A stretch of DNA of 64,000 bases from Clostridium muellerianum (GTDB lineage Bacteria > Bacillota > Clostridia > Clostridiales > Clostridiaceae), in assembly GCF_012926525.1 (NCBI RefSeq), contig NZ_JABBNI010000021.1, forward strand, positions 1 to 64,000. Reading direction: 5' to 3'. How positions within the stretch are numbered: position 1 is the first letter of the stretch; each line of letters begins with the position of its first letter. Positions 1-8,701 of this stretch are shown here, piece after piece. A program made the position numbers and the translations under genes. The notes beneath the pieces were generated by a model. It saw only the letters and a program-made list of their open reading frames with translations. It had not been told where the DNA came from and did no database searches.

Positions 1-102
1 TTGTTTGGTGAGAGATTCAATTATAACATGAAATAGGGGGTCATTGTTTTTTTTATTTAAAAAACTCTGTAACCCTTGATATATAAAGAAAATTTATAAA
101 AA

Positions 103-125
103 TAGTGTAAAAAAATTTTACACTA
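103..125. promoter_or_regulatory. Perfect inverted repeat upstream of menA-like gene
   Basis: Two 10-base arms (TAGTGTAAAA and its exact complement) are separated by AAA and lie 11 bases before the AGGAGG ribosome site of the prenyltransferase gene. The placement suits an operator for a dimeric repressor. No regulator gene lies beside it, so the partner is unknown. Confidence 0.5.
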
Positions 126-150
126 ACCAAATATAGAAGGAGGATAAGAA

Positions 151-1047
151 ATGAAACAAAAATGTAAAATATGGTTAAGAGCTGCAAGACCTTTTTCTTT
201 AACAGCTTCTATAATACCAGTTACAATAGGTGCCATATTTGCTGGAAAAGAATCAAAATTTCAGTTTACATACTACCTAATTTCTTTATTGGCTGCTGTA
301 CTTTTACAAGCTTCTGTAAATATGCTTAATGATTATGATGATTTTACAAATAAAGTTGATACAAAAGAATCCGGCTCTTCTAGTGGTGTTATCTTTGAAA
401 ATTTGTTAACTCCTGGAGATCTATCTAAAGGGGGGCGTTTAATTCTAGCCTCAGGATGTATGCTAGGATTATTTTTAGCTTTTAAAAAAGGTGATTTCAT
501 TCTGCTTCTAGGAACCATAGGCGCTTTAAGTGGTTATTTCTATACAGGTAAGCCACTTATGTTAAAGTATAGAGGTTTAGGCGCTCCTTTAGTATTTATA
601 ATCTTTGGTCCTTTAATGGTTCTCGGTGGATATTTTGTACAACTTCAGAGGATCAGTGCCAGTGTACTTTTGTTATCCATCCCTATTGGGCTTTTAACTA
701 CAGCAATTTTACATGCAAATGATATTAGAGATATTTATAATGATAAAAAAGCTGGAATAAAAACTATATCTATAATAATTGGAAGGACTAATTCCTGTTA
801 TATTTACTATGGATTAATTTCTTTTTCCTATATTGTTGTTCTAGGTATAGCTTATTGTAAAGTTATCCCTATTGGAAGTTCACTTTGTCTAATTACATTG
901 CCAGCAGCATTAAAAAATATGAATAAATTGCATATGTCTAATGGATCTACTTCTGAACTAGCTACACTTGACCAAGAAACTGCAAAACTTCAGGGACAAT
1001 TTGGAGTTATCCTTATTATTTCGATACTATCTTCTTATATAAGATAA
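151..1047 (+). CDS. menA: UbiA-family prenyltransferase, MenA-like
   Basis: Integral membrane prenyltransferase of 298 residues. Both aspartate-rich motifs of the UbiA family are visible: NDYDD at residues 60-64 and NDIRD at 190-194, the latter followed by the family-typical AGIKT. These bind Mg-prenyl diphosphate between transmembrane helices. The closest role is 1,4-dihydroxy-2-naphthoate polyprenyltransferase in menaquinone synthesis. That fits the MenG-type methyltransferase and polyprenyl synthase just downstream on the same strand. The ATG follows an AGGAGG site at correct spacing. No menB-F or futalosine-pathway gene is visible here, so the aromatic substrate is inferred. A different aromatic acceptor is possible. 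Confidence 0.85.
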   Translation: MKQKCKIWLRAARPFSLTASIIPVTIGAIFAGKESKFQFTYYLISLLAAVLLQASVNMLNDYDDFTNKVDTKESGSSSGVIFENLLTPGDLSKGGRLILASGCMLGLFLAFKKGDFILLLGTIGALSGYFYTGKPLMLKYRGLGAPLVFIIFGPLMVLGGYFVQLQRISASVLLLSIPIGLLTTAILHANDIRDIYNDKKAGIKTISIIIGRTNSCYIYYGLISFSYIVVLGIAYCKVIPIGSSLCLITLPAALKNMNKLHMSNGSTSELATLDQETAKLQGQFGVILIISILSSYIR

Positions 1048-1057
1048 TGCATTTTTA

Positions 1058-1197
1058 AAGAAATAACAATTACATATGCTAGTCTATTTTTTGTAATACT
1101 GCATCCACAGAACCCTTAGATAGCTTAAGCTTCTGCGGAACCTGTCTTCTTGTCTTACAAAAAATACCCGTCACATATTGGACTTGTTATTTTCTTT
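1058..1197. repeat. Long imperfect inverted repeat between menA and CPBP gene
   Basis: About 45-50 bases at the left (beginning AAAGAAATAACAA) match the reverse complement of the right end with a few gaps, including a shared TTTTTTGTAA block. The centre also pairs (TCCACAGAA with TTCTGCGGA). It would fold into one long hairpin and could act as a processing or termination signal inside the operon, or be a small mobile element. It carries no ORF. Confidence 0.5.
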
Positions 1198-1223
1198 CAG
1201 ATGCCTAAATGGAGGTATTAATC

Positions 1224-1844
1224 TTGAGCAATAAAAACTATAAATATTTAACTTTTACACTGTTTACAGCTGCAATTCTATGGTTCTTAATGTTTGTTAT
1301 AAAACCCTTTAACTTTTGGATAGAAATGAGTGGATCAATATTACTATTAATATTGATGGCCTACTTTTCTAATAGAAATATCTTCTTCTTTGGAAAAATA
1401 AAAGGAAGATATATTCTAATTGGGGTAATTTCAGCCATAGCCTTATATGGGATATTTTACACTGGAAATATTATATCAGGATACTTATTTTCATTTAAAG
1501 ATGCTCAAATTTTATCAGTTTACAGTAACAAATCAAATACAAACCTATCACTAATAGGTTTGTTGCTATTTTTTATAATTGGCCCAGGTGAAGAACTATA
1601 CTGGAGAGGCTTTATACAAAATACTCTAGGTAAACAATTTGGAGAAAACAAAGGATATTTATTTTCAGTTTTATTATATACAGCTGTGCATATTGTTACA
1701 GGTAATTTTATGCTAATTATCGCAGCTTTGGTGTGCGGATTATTCTGGGGATGGCTTTACAAAAAAGAGAAGAGCCTTATTCCAGTTATTATCTCTCACG
1801 CTATTTGGGATTTAACAATATTTGTCCTGTTTCCACTAATGTAA
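1224..1844 (+). CDS. CPBP-family intramembrane metalloprotease
   Basis: Hydrophobic protein of 206 residues with several membrane helices. The CPBP/Abi signature is present: EELYWRGF near residues 123-130, and later histidine motifs including SHAIWD near the C-terminus. In this family the glutamates and histidines form the active site of an intramembrane protease related to type II CAAX prenyl endopeptidases. I chose the TTG at 1224 because GGAGG (1211-1215) sits 8 bases upstream. An ATG at 1209 would overlap that ribosome site. It lies between prenyl-lipid genes, but the substrate is unknown. Immunity or protein-processing roles are alternatives. Confidence 0.8.
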   Translation: MSNKNYKYLTFTLFTAAILWFLMFVIKPFNFWIEMSGSILLLILMAYFSNRNIFFFGKIKGRYILIGVISAIALYGIFYTGNIISGYLFSFKDAQILSVYSNKSNTNLSLIGLLLFFIIGPGEELYWRGFIQNTLGKQFGENKGYLFSVLLYTAVHIVTGNFMLIIAALVCGLFWGWLYKKEKSLIPVIISHAIWDLTIFVLFPLM

Positions 1845-1992
1845 TTACTTTAATTATGTATATAAAAACATTCCAATAATTAATTTTTATAACTTCTTAA
1901 TTTCTTCATAACTTCTTTATATATACACTGTATAATTCAATTACAATAAAAATTATTTTATAAATTAAAAAACAATTTGGAGGGATATATAT

Positions 1993-2271
1993 ATGAATTG
2001 TCATGGAGATAAAAAAGGAACTCATAAGCATAATCCATTAAAGCATATGATGCATATGATTCTCTGCTGTGGATTACCTATAATTATCATAGGATTATTG
2101 CCAATTATAACAAAATTAAGTCCTAATACTGGTAGTGTAATTGGGAAAATAACACCTTTTTTATGCCCAATAATGATGGTCTTTATGATACCAATGATGA
2201 TAGGTAAAAATAAAAAAGAAAGTTGTTGTGATAGTAAAAAAAGTAATACAAATAGTAATGAAGTCCTATAG
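1993..2271 (+). CDS. Small Cys/His-rich membrane protein, unrecognised
   Basis: Protein of 92 residues. The N-terminus is rich in His and Cys (MNCHGDKKG, then HKHN and HMMHM). Two hydrophobic segments follow, the first containing a CC pair, and the C-terminus is hydrophilic with ESCCDSKK. The layout suggests a two-helix membrane protein with metal- or thiol-active ends. A GGAGGG site precedes the ATG. I do not recognise the family. Its place between quinone genes hints at membrane redox or metal handling, which is inference only. Confidence 0.7.
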   Translation: MNCHGDKKGTHKHNPLKHMMHMILCCGLPIIIIGLLPIITKLSPNTGSVIGKITPFLCPIMMVFMIPMMIGKNKKESCCDSKKSNTNSNEVL

Positions 2272-2414
2272 ATTTAAAAGGATAAAGTTATTTTTAAGGA
2301 GAGAGTCTTTATATTAAAGATTTCTCTCCTTAAAAATAATCGCAAAATATTAACAACGGAAACTTGAATTATATATTATGGAACAAATTTAGTTATAAAA
2401 AGGGGATGCTGTGC

Positions 2415-3119
2415 ATGATGAATACTACCATAGATGTTCAAAATATTTTCTCCTCTATAGCAGAAAAGTATGATAAGTTGAATTCAATTCTTACTTTTAA
2501 TATAGATAAACTTTGGAGAAAAAAAGCTATTCGAATGTGTGATTTAAAAGTCAATGATAAAGTCCTGGATTTATGCTGTGGTACAGGTCAGATGATTTAT
2601 CATGCCTGCAGAAAAGTAGGTAAAAATACTGAAGTTATAGGACTAGATTTCAATCAGGAAATGATTAATGTTGGTTATAAGAGACTTAATCATAGTATAG
2701 GAGATTACAAGTTCAAACTAATTAAAGGTGATATTCTATATCTGCCCTTTAAAGATAATAGCTTTCACCATGTAACAATTGCATTTGGTCTTAGAAATAT
2801 TAAGGATAAAAACAAAGCTCTGTCAGAAATATATAGAGTCTTAAAGCCTGGAGGAAAACTAATTTGTCTTGAGTTATCTAATCCAGAGCTTCCTGTTATC
2901 AAAGAATTACATTCAATATATCTAACCTTTATTCTGCCCACTATTGGTTATATAGGTACAAAAGACAGAGAAGCTTATACCTACCTTAGAAATTCTGTAA
3001 AAAAGTTCATGTCGAAAAATGAATTAAAACATTTATTTGATAATGCTGGTTTTATAAGTACTGGTTATAAATCTTTAACTGCTGGAATTGCTTCTATTCA
3101 TTATGGAGTAAAAAAATAG
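2415..3119 (+). CDS. menG: MenG/UbiE-type quinone C-methyltransferase
   Basis: SAM-dependent class I methyltransferase of 234 residues. Visible features are the glycine-rich SAM motif VLDLCCGTGQ, an acidic strand end (IGLDFN), the UbiE signature FGLRNIKDKNKAL and the post-motif RVLKPGGKL. UbiE/MenG proteins methylate demethylmenaquinone (or demethoxyubiquinone) at the membrane in the final step of quinone synthesis, and the length is typical. I chose ATG 2415 after an AGGGG site; codons upstream in frame look non-coding. It belongs to the same-strand series as the prenyltransferase and prenyl diphosphate synthase, supporting a quinone-type product. Confidence 0.87.
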   Translation: MMNTTIDVQNIFSSIAEKYDKLNSILTFNIDKLWRKKAIRMCDLKVNDKVLDLCCGTGQMIYHACRKVGKNTEVIGLDFNQEMINVGYKRLNHSIGDYKFKLIKGDILYLPFKDNSFHHVTIAFGLRNIKDKNKALSEIYRVLKPGGKLICLELSNPELPVIKELHSIYLTFILPTIGYIGTKDREAYTYLRNSVKKFMSKNELKHLFDNAGFISTGYKSLTAGIASIHYGVKK

Positions 3120-3159
3120 ATACTAGTATAATATTCTATTAACTTATAGTTAGATAAAA

Positions 3160-3205
3160 AACCCGAATTTAGTTATAAAATTCATAACTAAATTCGGGTT
3201 TAAAA
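3160..3205 (+). terminator. Strong intrinsic terminator-like hairpin
   Basis: A perfect 17-bp stem (arms 3160-3176 and 3184-3200, beginning AACCCGAATTTAG) has a 7-base loop and is followed by TAAAATTATTTTAT. It lies 40 bases after the methyltransferase stop. The polyprenyl synthase gene may therefore have its own promoter. Confidence 0.75.
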
Positions 3206-3345
3206 TTATTTTATAGATTTTTAGCTCTATAGATATATCTTCATATTTTCTTCACAGCAAGTCTCTATAATAACAATTGTGTCGAGATATAGAAGAATAA
3301 ATTATATATTAACTTTCTTAATTAGAATATATAGGTGGTGAAAAA

Positions 3346-4170
3346 ATGAGCTTCAATAAAATCTCAATCCCAATAATAAAAGAACTTAATGAACTTGAAT
3401 TAGAATTTAAAAACATTGCAGCAGAATTAGATGGGCCTATAAAAGAAGGTATATTTAGTTACTTTTTTTCAATTCCTGGCAAACGTCTAAGACCCACATT
3501 AACATTTTTATCTACAGGTGCTATTAATAGCACACTTACCCCATCTGCAAAACATAACTTAATTCAACTAGCAATAGGTTTAGAACTTATTCACAGCGCA
3601 AGTTTAATTCATGATGATATCATAGATGGCGACTTATTAAGACGGGGGCAAAAAACCTTAAATAAAACCTTTGGAAATAAAATAGCAGTGCTTACCGGTG
3701 ATGCTTTGTACTCAAGAGCCTTTACTATTTTCTCAGATAGTCTACCAAAAGAATTTGCCAAGGTAATGGGTAGAGTCACCGAATCAATGTCTGCAGCTGA
3801 AATATTGAATGCTAAAAATCCATCACCAGATCGTGAAACTTATTTTAAAATCATTTTAGGAAAAACAGCATCCTTTATGAGTGCTTGTTGCATTCTTGGC
3901 AGCAGCATAGCTTATGCGACTTACGAAGAGTCTAATATGCTTTCTAAATACGGTGAAAACCTTGGTATGGCATATCAAATACTTGATGATTATATTGATG
4001 AAGATCCCGTTGCAATGAAAAATGTAACTATTGAAGATGGATTTCAATTTGCATATAATGCTAAAGCTTCTATCGGGAATTTAAAAGACTCAGCATACAA
4101 GCAAAGCTTAATTATGTTAGTAGACTATGTTTTAGATTTTTATAGTCCTAAGGTAGAGAATGCATTATAG
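3346..4170 (+). CDS. hepT: Polyprenyl diphosphate synthase (long-chain, menaquinone tail)
   Basis: Trans-isoprenyl diphosphate synthase of 274 residues. Motifs in order: GKRLRP (45-50), first aspartate-rich motif DDIID (90-94) followed by the RRG allylic site, GKTA (172-175), and second aspartate-rich motif DDYID (214-218). The enzyme would elongate farnesyl diphosphate with isopentenyl diphosphate to make the quinone side chain. It is shorter than the usual ~320 residues: the GKxxGxD stretch normally after the second motif is replaced by an unrelated short tail. Activity is thus likely but not certain. A GGTGG site precedes the ATG. Confidence 0.82.
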   Translation: MSFNKISIPIIKELNELELEFKNIAAELDGPIKEGIFSYFFSIPGKRLRPTLTFLSTGAINSTLTPSAKHNLIQLAIGLELIHSASLIHDDIIDGDLLRRGQKTLNKTFGNKIAVLTGDALYSRAFTIFSDSLPKEFAKVMGRVTESMSAAEILNAKNPSPDRETYFKIILGKTASFMSACCILGSSIAYATYEESNMLSKYGENLGMAYQILDDYIDEDPVAMKNVTIEDGFQFAYNAKASIGNLKDSAYKQSLIMLVDYVLDFYSPKVENAL

Positions 4171-4224
4171 TAACTAGTTTCTTTTACTTTAAGTTATAAA
4201 TAAAAAATAGGAGTGTGTATACAA

Positions 4225-4740
4225 ATGAAATTTTTTCGCGATAAAAGATTTGCTATTCTCTGGACAGTGCTTAGAATATGGCTTGGTTATGAATGGATAT
4301 CTGCAGCCATTGAAAAAGTGTCTAATCCTACCTGGGTAGGAAGCAAAGCCGGAGTGGCTATAACGGGTTTTCTAAAAGGGTCTTTATCTAAGGCTACTGG
4401 CGATCATCCTTTAGTACAAGGTTGGTATGCTAGTTTCGTTCAAAGTGTTGCTCTGCCTAATGCCAAAGTTTTTAGCTATTTAGTGGCCTATGGTGAATTA
4501 CTAGTAGGAATATCCTTAATTCTTGGTGCTCTAACAATTGTTGGTCTACTTGCTGGGGCATTTATGAATTTAAACTATATGTTAGCTGGTACAACTAGTA
4601 CAAACCCTAATCTATATACTGTGGCTATTCTACTTATGGCTGCTGGATCAAATGCTTACATATTTGGTCTTGATAAATTTATCGTACCTAGGCTAAGTAA
4701 ACTTTTCAATAAAAATTCTAATATAAAGACGTTAACATAA
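4225..4740 (+). CDS. DoxX-family membrane protein
   Basis: Protein of 171 residues with about four membrane segments and the DoxX pattern: an early R-x-W-LGY-EW stretch, a central AYGELLVGISLILG helix and a following LLAGAFMNLNYMLAG helix. DoxX proteins include the large subunit of thiosulfate:quinone oxidoreductase and other quinone-linked membrane proteins. Start ATG 4225 lies 11 bases after AGGAG; a GTG at 4213 overlaps that site. It is followed by a YtkA/FixH-like secreted protein and a NapH-like ferredoxin in the same direction, suggesting one membrane electron-transfer assembly. The substrate is unknown. Confidence 0.82.
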   Translation: MKFFRDKRFAILWTVLRIWLGYEWISAAIEKVSNPTWVGSKAGVAITGFLKGSLSKATGDHPLVQGWYASFVQSVALPNAKVFSYLVAYGELLVGISLILGALTIVGLLAGAFMNLNYMLAGTTSTNPNLYTVAILLMAAGSNAYIFGLDKFIVPRLSKLFNKNSNIKTLT

Positions 4741-4806
4741 TTTTGTCACTATTATCAACTCTAAAAAACAAAAATATTAACCTAATTGTAAAGGAAGGTA
4801 TTCAAA

Positions 4807-5343
4807 ATGAAAAACAAACTTATTAAAAAGTTATCAATTGTTTCAGCTTTAGTTCTAACTTTATCTACATCAGTATTAGCTGATGGTACTGGAAAAATGA
4901 TAGAACAGACAGTTGATGGAATTAAGTCAACTCTTATGCTAACAGGAGATAAGGCTAAAACTGGTGAAAATCAGTTAACACTTAAATTATCTGATGATAA
5001 GAACAATCCGATAAATAACGCTGATGTTAAAGTATCTGTAGAAATGGATAAAGGTAGCATGGGTGATATGAGTATGGATGCCTCAAAGCCTGAAACCATA
5101 CAATTTAAAAAAGGCCATGAAGATGGCGAATATGTTGGAACTGTAAAATTTAGTGATAAAGGTGAATGGAAAGTTAAAACAAGTTTTATGACAGGTTCTG
5201 TGGAAAAGATGGCTGATTTTAATGTTGATGTAGTAAGTTCTGGACCTAACTTCCTTGTTGTTGGAGGCTTCTTAGTGGTAACTGCCCTAATTATAATAAC
5301 TGCTGGGATATCAAAGAAGAATAAAAAAGCCATAAAATCATAG
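4807..5343 (+). CDS. Secreted YtkA/FixH-like protein with C-terminal membrane anchor
   Basis: Protein of 178 residues. A signal peptide covers about residues 1-25 (KKL start, hydrophobic core, cleavage near VLADG). An all-beta domain resembling YtkA/FixH follows (LTLKLSDDKNNPINNADVKV, then a tryptophan-containing GEWKVKTSF strand). A single C-terminal membrane helix (about 150-170) and a basic tail end it. FixH-type domains accompany membrane metal or cytochrome systems. Methionine-rich MGDMSMD could bind copper, though that is inference. It sits 18 bases before the NapH-like gene, so the two are probably cotranscribed. Confidence 0.72.
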   Translation: MKNKLIKKLSIVSALVLTLSTSVLADGTGKMIEQTVDGIKSTLMLTGDKAKTGENQLTLKLSDDKNNPINNADVKVSVEMDKGSMGDMSMDASKPETIQFKKGHEDGEYVGTVKFSDKGEWKVKTSFMTGSVEKMADFNVDVVSSGPNFLVVGGFLVVTALIIITAGISKKNKKAIKS

Positions 5344-5361
5344 AAAGTGAGGTAATGTTTT

Positions 5362-6756
5362 GTGTCAGAAAAGAAGAAAACTACGATTGATCAAGAAAAA
5401 ACATACTCATCACATGACAAAAACCTTTTAGACAACAAAAAATTTGCAAGCTTTATGAAAAGCAAATGGTATCCAGGTGTTTTTCAATGGCCAGTAGCAA
5501 TAGTATTTGCTTTTATAGTTTATCAACTTTTATTCGGTTCAACAAGCGCCCATGATAACTTTGGTACTGCTGCAACCTGGGTATTATGGTGGCCTCTACT
5601 GCCAATTATAATGTTATTATTAGGTAGATTTTGGTGTACAATCTGTCCTTTTGGCACCCTTAACGATCTAGTTCAAAAATTTGTTGGTAATAATCGTCCT
5701 GTACCTAAATTTTTAAAAAAATATGGAATTTGGATTATTGATGCAATATTCATCTTAATTACGTGGAGCGATCACATTTTTGGTGTTGTTGAATCACCAA
5801 GAGGTTCTGGTAACCTTCTCTTACTAATTACTCTAGGAGTAATTGCTTCCGGTGCTATATTTGAACGTAGAACCTGGTGTAGATATGTTTGTTTTTTAGG
5901 AGGATTGTCTGCTAACTATACTAGAGCAGGTATGATGGAACTTAGAGCCACTCCTGAAAAATGTGCTAAATGCAATGTTGCCGCTTGTTACAACGGAAAT
6001 GATAAAGCAGCAGGATGTCCTATGTTTGAATTTCCAAGAATTATGGATACTAACGCAGAGTGTAATTTCTGTGGTAACTGCGTAAAGAGTTGTCCAAATA
6101 ATTCTATTAAAATATCAAGACGTGTGCCCACTAGAGAATTGTGGTTTATCCGTAAGCCTAGGCTTGAAGAATCTTTTCTTGCTGTTGTAATTATGGGCAT
6201 AGTATTTGTACAGAACATCACTATGCTTAACATATGGGAACCTATACTAAATTGGCTTGAAAAAGCTACTGGTACAGATAGCTACTATGTAACCTTCACC
6301 TTAACCTTTGCTATAGCAATGCTAATCCCTATAATCCTGTTATTAACAACAGGATTAATTGCTAAAAAGTTTAACAAAGATTCTGCAAAAGAAAACTTTA
6401 CTAAATTTGGATATGCTATTATCCCACTAGATATGGCTGCCCATATAGCTCACAACCTTTTCCACTTATTAGCGGAAGGAAAATCAATCTTCTATACTTT
6501 CATGGGACTATTTAATATTGAAATGAGTGGTTCAACAGCAATTTTGGATACTCCAACAATACAATCTCTTCAATATATTTTAATTGCTCTTGGAACTATA
6601 GGATCAATATATACTGCATATAAACTTGCTAAGAGTAATTATGGTGGTAAAAATACTAAGTCCTTAAAAACTTCAATAGTATATAGTACTTTAATAGTAA
6701 TACTAGGTATTATAAATATAGTACTATTCATGCTTCCAATGGCAATGCGTATGTAA
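5362..6756 (+). CDS. NapH/NosR-like membrane polyferredoxin
   Basis: Protein of 464 residues with several membrane helices. Two membrane-adjacent Cys motifs are present: CTICP (92-96) and WCRYVC (172-177). A cytoplasmic region with two cysteine clusters follows: CAKCNVAACYNG...GCP (201-220) and CNFCGNCVKSCP (234-245). This is the NapH/NosR/MauN layout, whose members pass electrons from quinols to or from periplasmic partners. The C-terminal half has more helices and histidines (AAHIAHNLFH) that could bind quinone or haem. GTG start at 5362 after GAGG. It closes the quinone-module gene run. Confidence 0.82.
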   Translation: MSEKKKTTIDQEKTYSSHDKNLLDNKKFASFMKSKWYPGVFQWPVAIVFAFIVYQLLFGSTSAHDNFGTAATWVLWWPLLPIIMLLLGRFWCTICPFGTLNDLVQKFVGNNRPVPKFLKKYGIWIIDAIFILITWSDHIFGVVESPRGSGNLLLLITLGVIASGAIFERRTWCRYVCFLGGLSANYTRAGMMELRATPEKCAKCNVAACYNGNDKAAGCPMFEFPRIMDTNAECNFCGNCVKSCPNNSIKISRRVPTRELWFIRKPRLEESFLAVVIMGIVFVQNITMLNIWEPILNWLEKATGTDSYYVTFTLTFAIAMLIPIILLLTTGLIAKKFNKDSAKENFTKFGYAIIPLDMAAHIAHNLFHLLAEGKSIFYTFMGLFNIEMSGSTAILDTPTIQSLQYILIALGTIGSIYTAYKLAKSNYGGKNTKSLKTSIVYSTLIVILGIINIVLFMLPMAMRM

Positions 6757-6823
6757 CTTAAATGCTATCGAAAAAACAATAAATTAATTGAATTGCATAA
6801 AATTATCTTTAAATAGAAATGTA

Positions 6824-6870
6824 AAAAGCTTTCTTTAGCTAATTTAAATTTACAACCAAAGAAAGCTTTT
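6824..6870. terminator. Bidirectional terminator
   Basis: Arms AAAAGCTTTCTTT (6824-6836) and AAAGAAAGCTTTT (6858-6870) pair perfectly between the convergent polyferredoxin gene and the permease gene. The A/T-rich ends serve both strands. Confidence 0.8.
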
Positions 6871-6904
6871 AATATTTCATTTTATTATATACCAAATAAA
6901 AATT

Positions 6905-7873
6905 TTATCCTATTATAAAATTAAATAAGTAACCAGTAAATACTATACCTAATGCTGCTACTCCAAAGAATACTGCTAATAGTTTAGGCTTTAAAACCCT
7001 TCTTAAAAGAATTGCTTCTGGCAAACTAAGTGCTGTAACAGCCATCATGAATGCTAATGATGTTCCCATTGCAACTCCAGCTCTTGTAAGTTCACTAACT
7101 AATGGAATTACTCCAGCAGCATTAGAATACAATGGAACTCCAATTAATACAGCTACAAATACTGCAAATGGATTATTCTTTCCTGCATATTTTGCCAATG
7201 CTCCTGCTGGAATCCATCCATGTATAAAACCACCTATGGCAATACCGATTATTACATATAACCATATTTTCTTTATCAAATCCTTAGTAAAATTCCAGGA
7301 ATCAATTAATCTCTCCTTTGTAGTTGGATCGGGCATTTCTAAATCAGAATTCATCTGCATTTCATAAACGTATCCCTCTACATGCTTTTCCATTTTTAAT
7401 TTTCCAATTATAATACCACTTACTATTGCAATTATTTCACCAGAAACTACATAAATTACAGCTACTTTTATTCCAAACAGACCATAAAGAAGTCCTAATG
7501 CAACTTCATTTACCATTGGTGCAGCTATTAAAAAAGAAAATGTAACCCCAAGAGGTACTCCTGCTTCAACAAAACCAATAAAAAGTGGCACTGCAGAACA
7601 TGAACAAAATGGTGTAACAATTCCAAGTAACGCTGCAAGAACGTGCCCAATAAATGTGCTTCCTTTACTCTTTGCAAGTATCTTTCTTGTTTTTTCTGGT
7701 GGAAAGAAACTTCTTATAAAGGTAATTACATAAATAATAATTAATAGCAATATAAATATCTTTATGGTATCAAATACAAAGAAATTTAAAGCGCTTCCAA
7801 TTCTACTTTCTTTAGCAATTCCAAATATATTATAAATAAGCCAATCAGCAAAAATTTGTATAGGTGTAAACAT
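6905..7873 (-). CDS. ArsP/DUF318-family permease
   Basis: Membrane protein of 322 residues, about eight helices, with the DUF318 (permease, ArsP) hallmark PFCSCSAVPLF near residues 88-98 and the repeated-fold motif AAPMVNEVAL. ArsP members export trivalent organoarsenicals, and the paired cysteines C90/C92 would bind the metalloid. Downstream of an ArsR-type regulator and a CxxC thioredoxin on the same strand, it forms a common clostridial trio. The exported substrate (organoarsenical, other metalloid or thiol compound) cannot be fixed from sequence. GAGGGG site before ATG. Confidence 0.8.
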   Translation of the reverse strand: MFTPIQIFADWLIYNIFGIAKESRIGSALNFFVFDTIKIFILLLIIIYVITFIRSFFPPEKTRKILAKSKGSTFIGHVLAALLGIVTPFCSCSAVPLFIGFVEAGVPLGVTFSFLIAAPMVNEVALGLLYGLFGIKVAVIYVVSGEIIAIVSGIIIGKLKMEKHVEGYVYEMQMNSDLEMPDPTTKERLIDSWNFTKDLIKKIWLYVIIGIAIGGFIHGWIPAGALAKYAGKNNPFAVFVAVLIGVPLYSNAAGVIPLVSELTRAGVAMGTSLAFMMAVTALSLPEAILLRRVLKPKLLAVFFGVAALGIVFTGYLFNFIIG

Positions 7874-7989
7874 ATTACCCCTCCATTCTAATTATAACCT
7901 TATAATTAAATACTTATGTAGTTTTCTAATATAATGGACTTCAATCCTATTAAACTAGGGTTAAAGTCCTGTTTTAATAAAGCTTATCT

Positions 7990-8229
7990 CTACATTTCAT
8001 CATTAATATATTTCTTAATTTCATCAACAGTACAAACTTTACCATACATTTTAACCTTTTCATTAATAACTATGGCAGGTGTTCTCATAACTCCATATTT
8101 CATAATATCTTTAATATCCTCTACTTTTGTAATGTCAGCTTCTAAATTTAGCTCTTTAACAGCTTCTTTTGCATTAGCCTCAAGCTTTTTACAATTTGAA
8201 CAACCTGATCCCAAAATTTTTATTTCCAT
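7990..8229 (-). CDS. Small thioredoxin-like redox disulfide protein
   Basis: Protein of 79 residues of the TM0996/'redox-active disulfide protein 2' type: an N-terminal strand then CSNC (10-13), and a cis-proline-type strand RTPAIVINEKV near residues 50-60. Such proteins reduce disulfides on cytosolic partners and are often encoded with DUF318 permeases and ArsR regulators, as here. An AGGAGGAG site precedes the ATG. Confidence 0.83.
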   Translation of the reverse strand: MEIKILGSGCSNCKKLEANAKEAVKELNLEADITKVEDIKDIMKYGVMRTPAIVINEKVKMYGKVCTVDEIKKYINDEM

Positions 8230-8262
8230 AATTTACTCCTCCTAAATTTATATATAATTATT

Positions 8263-8556
8263 TTATTTAGAATCATGAAAATCACTCATAACAAGCTTAT
8301 CTACACTATCAATTATATTTTTTATTTCTTCACTACTAATCCTGTAATGAGTATTCATCCCAACCTTCTCAGATGATAGTATACCCGCTTCCTTAAGTAT
8401 TTTTAAATGCTGAGATAAATTAGCCTGACTGAATTCTATATCTTCATTTAATTTACATACACACTTTGGTCCATCATACAAAAACTTAACTATTTTATAT
8501 CTTATAGGATGTCCTAATGCTTTAAAAACTTTAACGCTTATTTCTTCTTTATTCAT
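8263..8556 (-). CDS. arsR: ArsR/SmtB-family repressor
   Basis: Winged-helix regulator of 97 residues with the ArsR pattern: FKALGHPIRYKIV, then KCVCKL with C32 and C34 on the putative metalloid-sensing helix, then recognition helix QANLSQHLKILKEAG and the beta wing. It heads the thioredoxin and permease genes (33-base gap). It probably represses all three from the perfect inverted repeat at 8578-8607. It has fewer cysteines than the ArsR at 13.5 kb, so effector specificity may differ. Confidence 0.87.
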   Translation of the reverse strand: MNKEEISVKVFKALGHPIRYKIVKFLYDGPKCVCKLNEDIEFSQANLSQHLKILKEAGILSSEKVGMNTHYRISSEEIKNIIDSVDKLVMSDFHDSK

Positions 8557-8577
8557 ATATTTATCCTCCGAGGAATA

Positions 8578-8607
8578 TAACTATATAATTAAATTGTTAT
8601 ATAGTTA
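8578..8607. promoter_or_regulatory. Operator-like inverted repeat of the ArsR-thioredoxin-permease operon
   Basis: Perfect 11-base arms TAACTATATAA (8578-8588) and complement (8597-8607) with an 8-base spacer, just upstream of the ArsR ribosome site. Size and place match ArsR/SmtB operators. Confidence 0.65.
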
Positions 8608-8701
8608 GTATATACTTAGTAATTTACTTTGTCAATATCACTAACATAAAAATCATATAAAAATTAAATAGCACCTTATGAACCACTCACTGTTTAGATA
8701 A

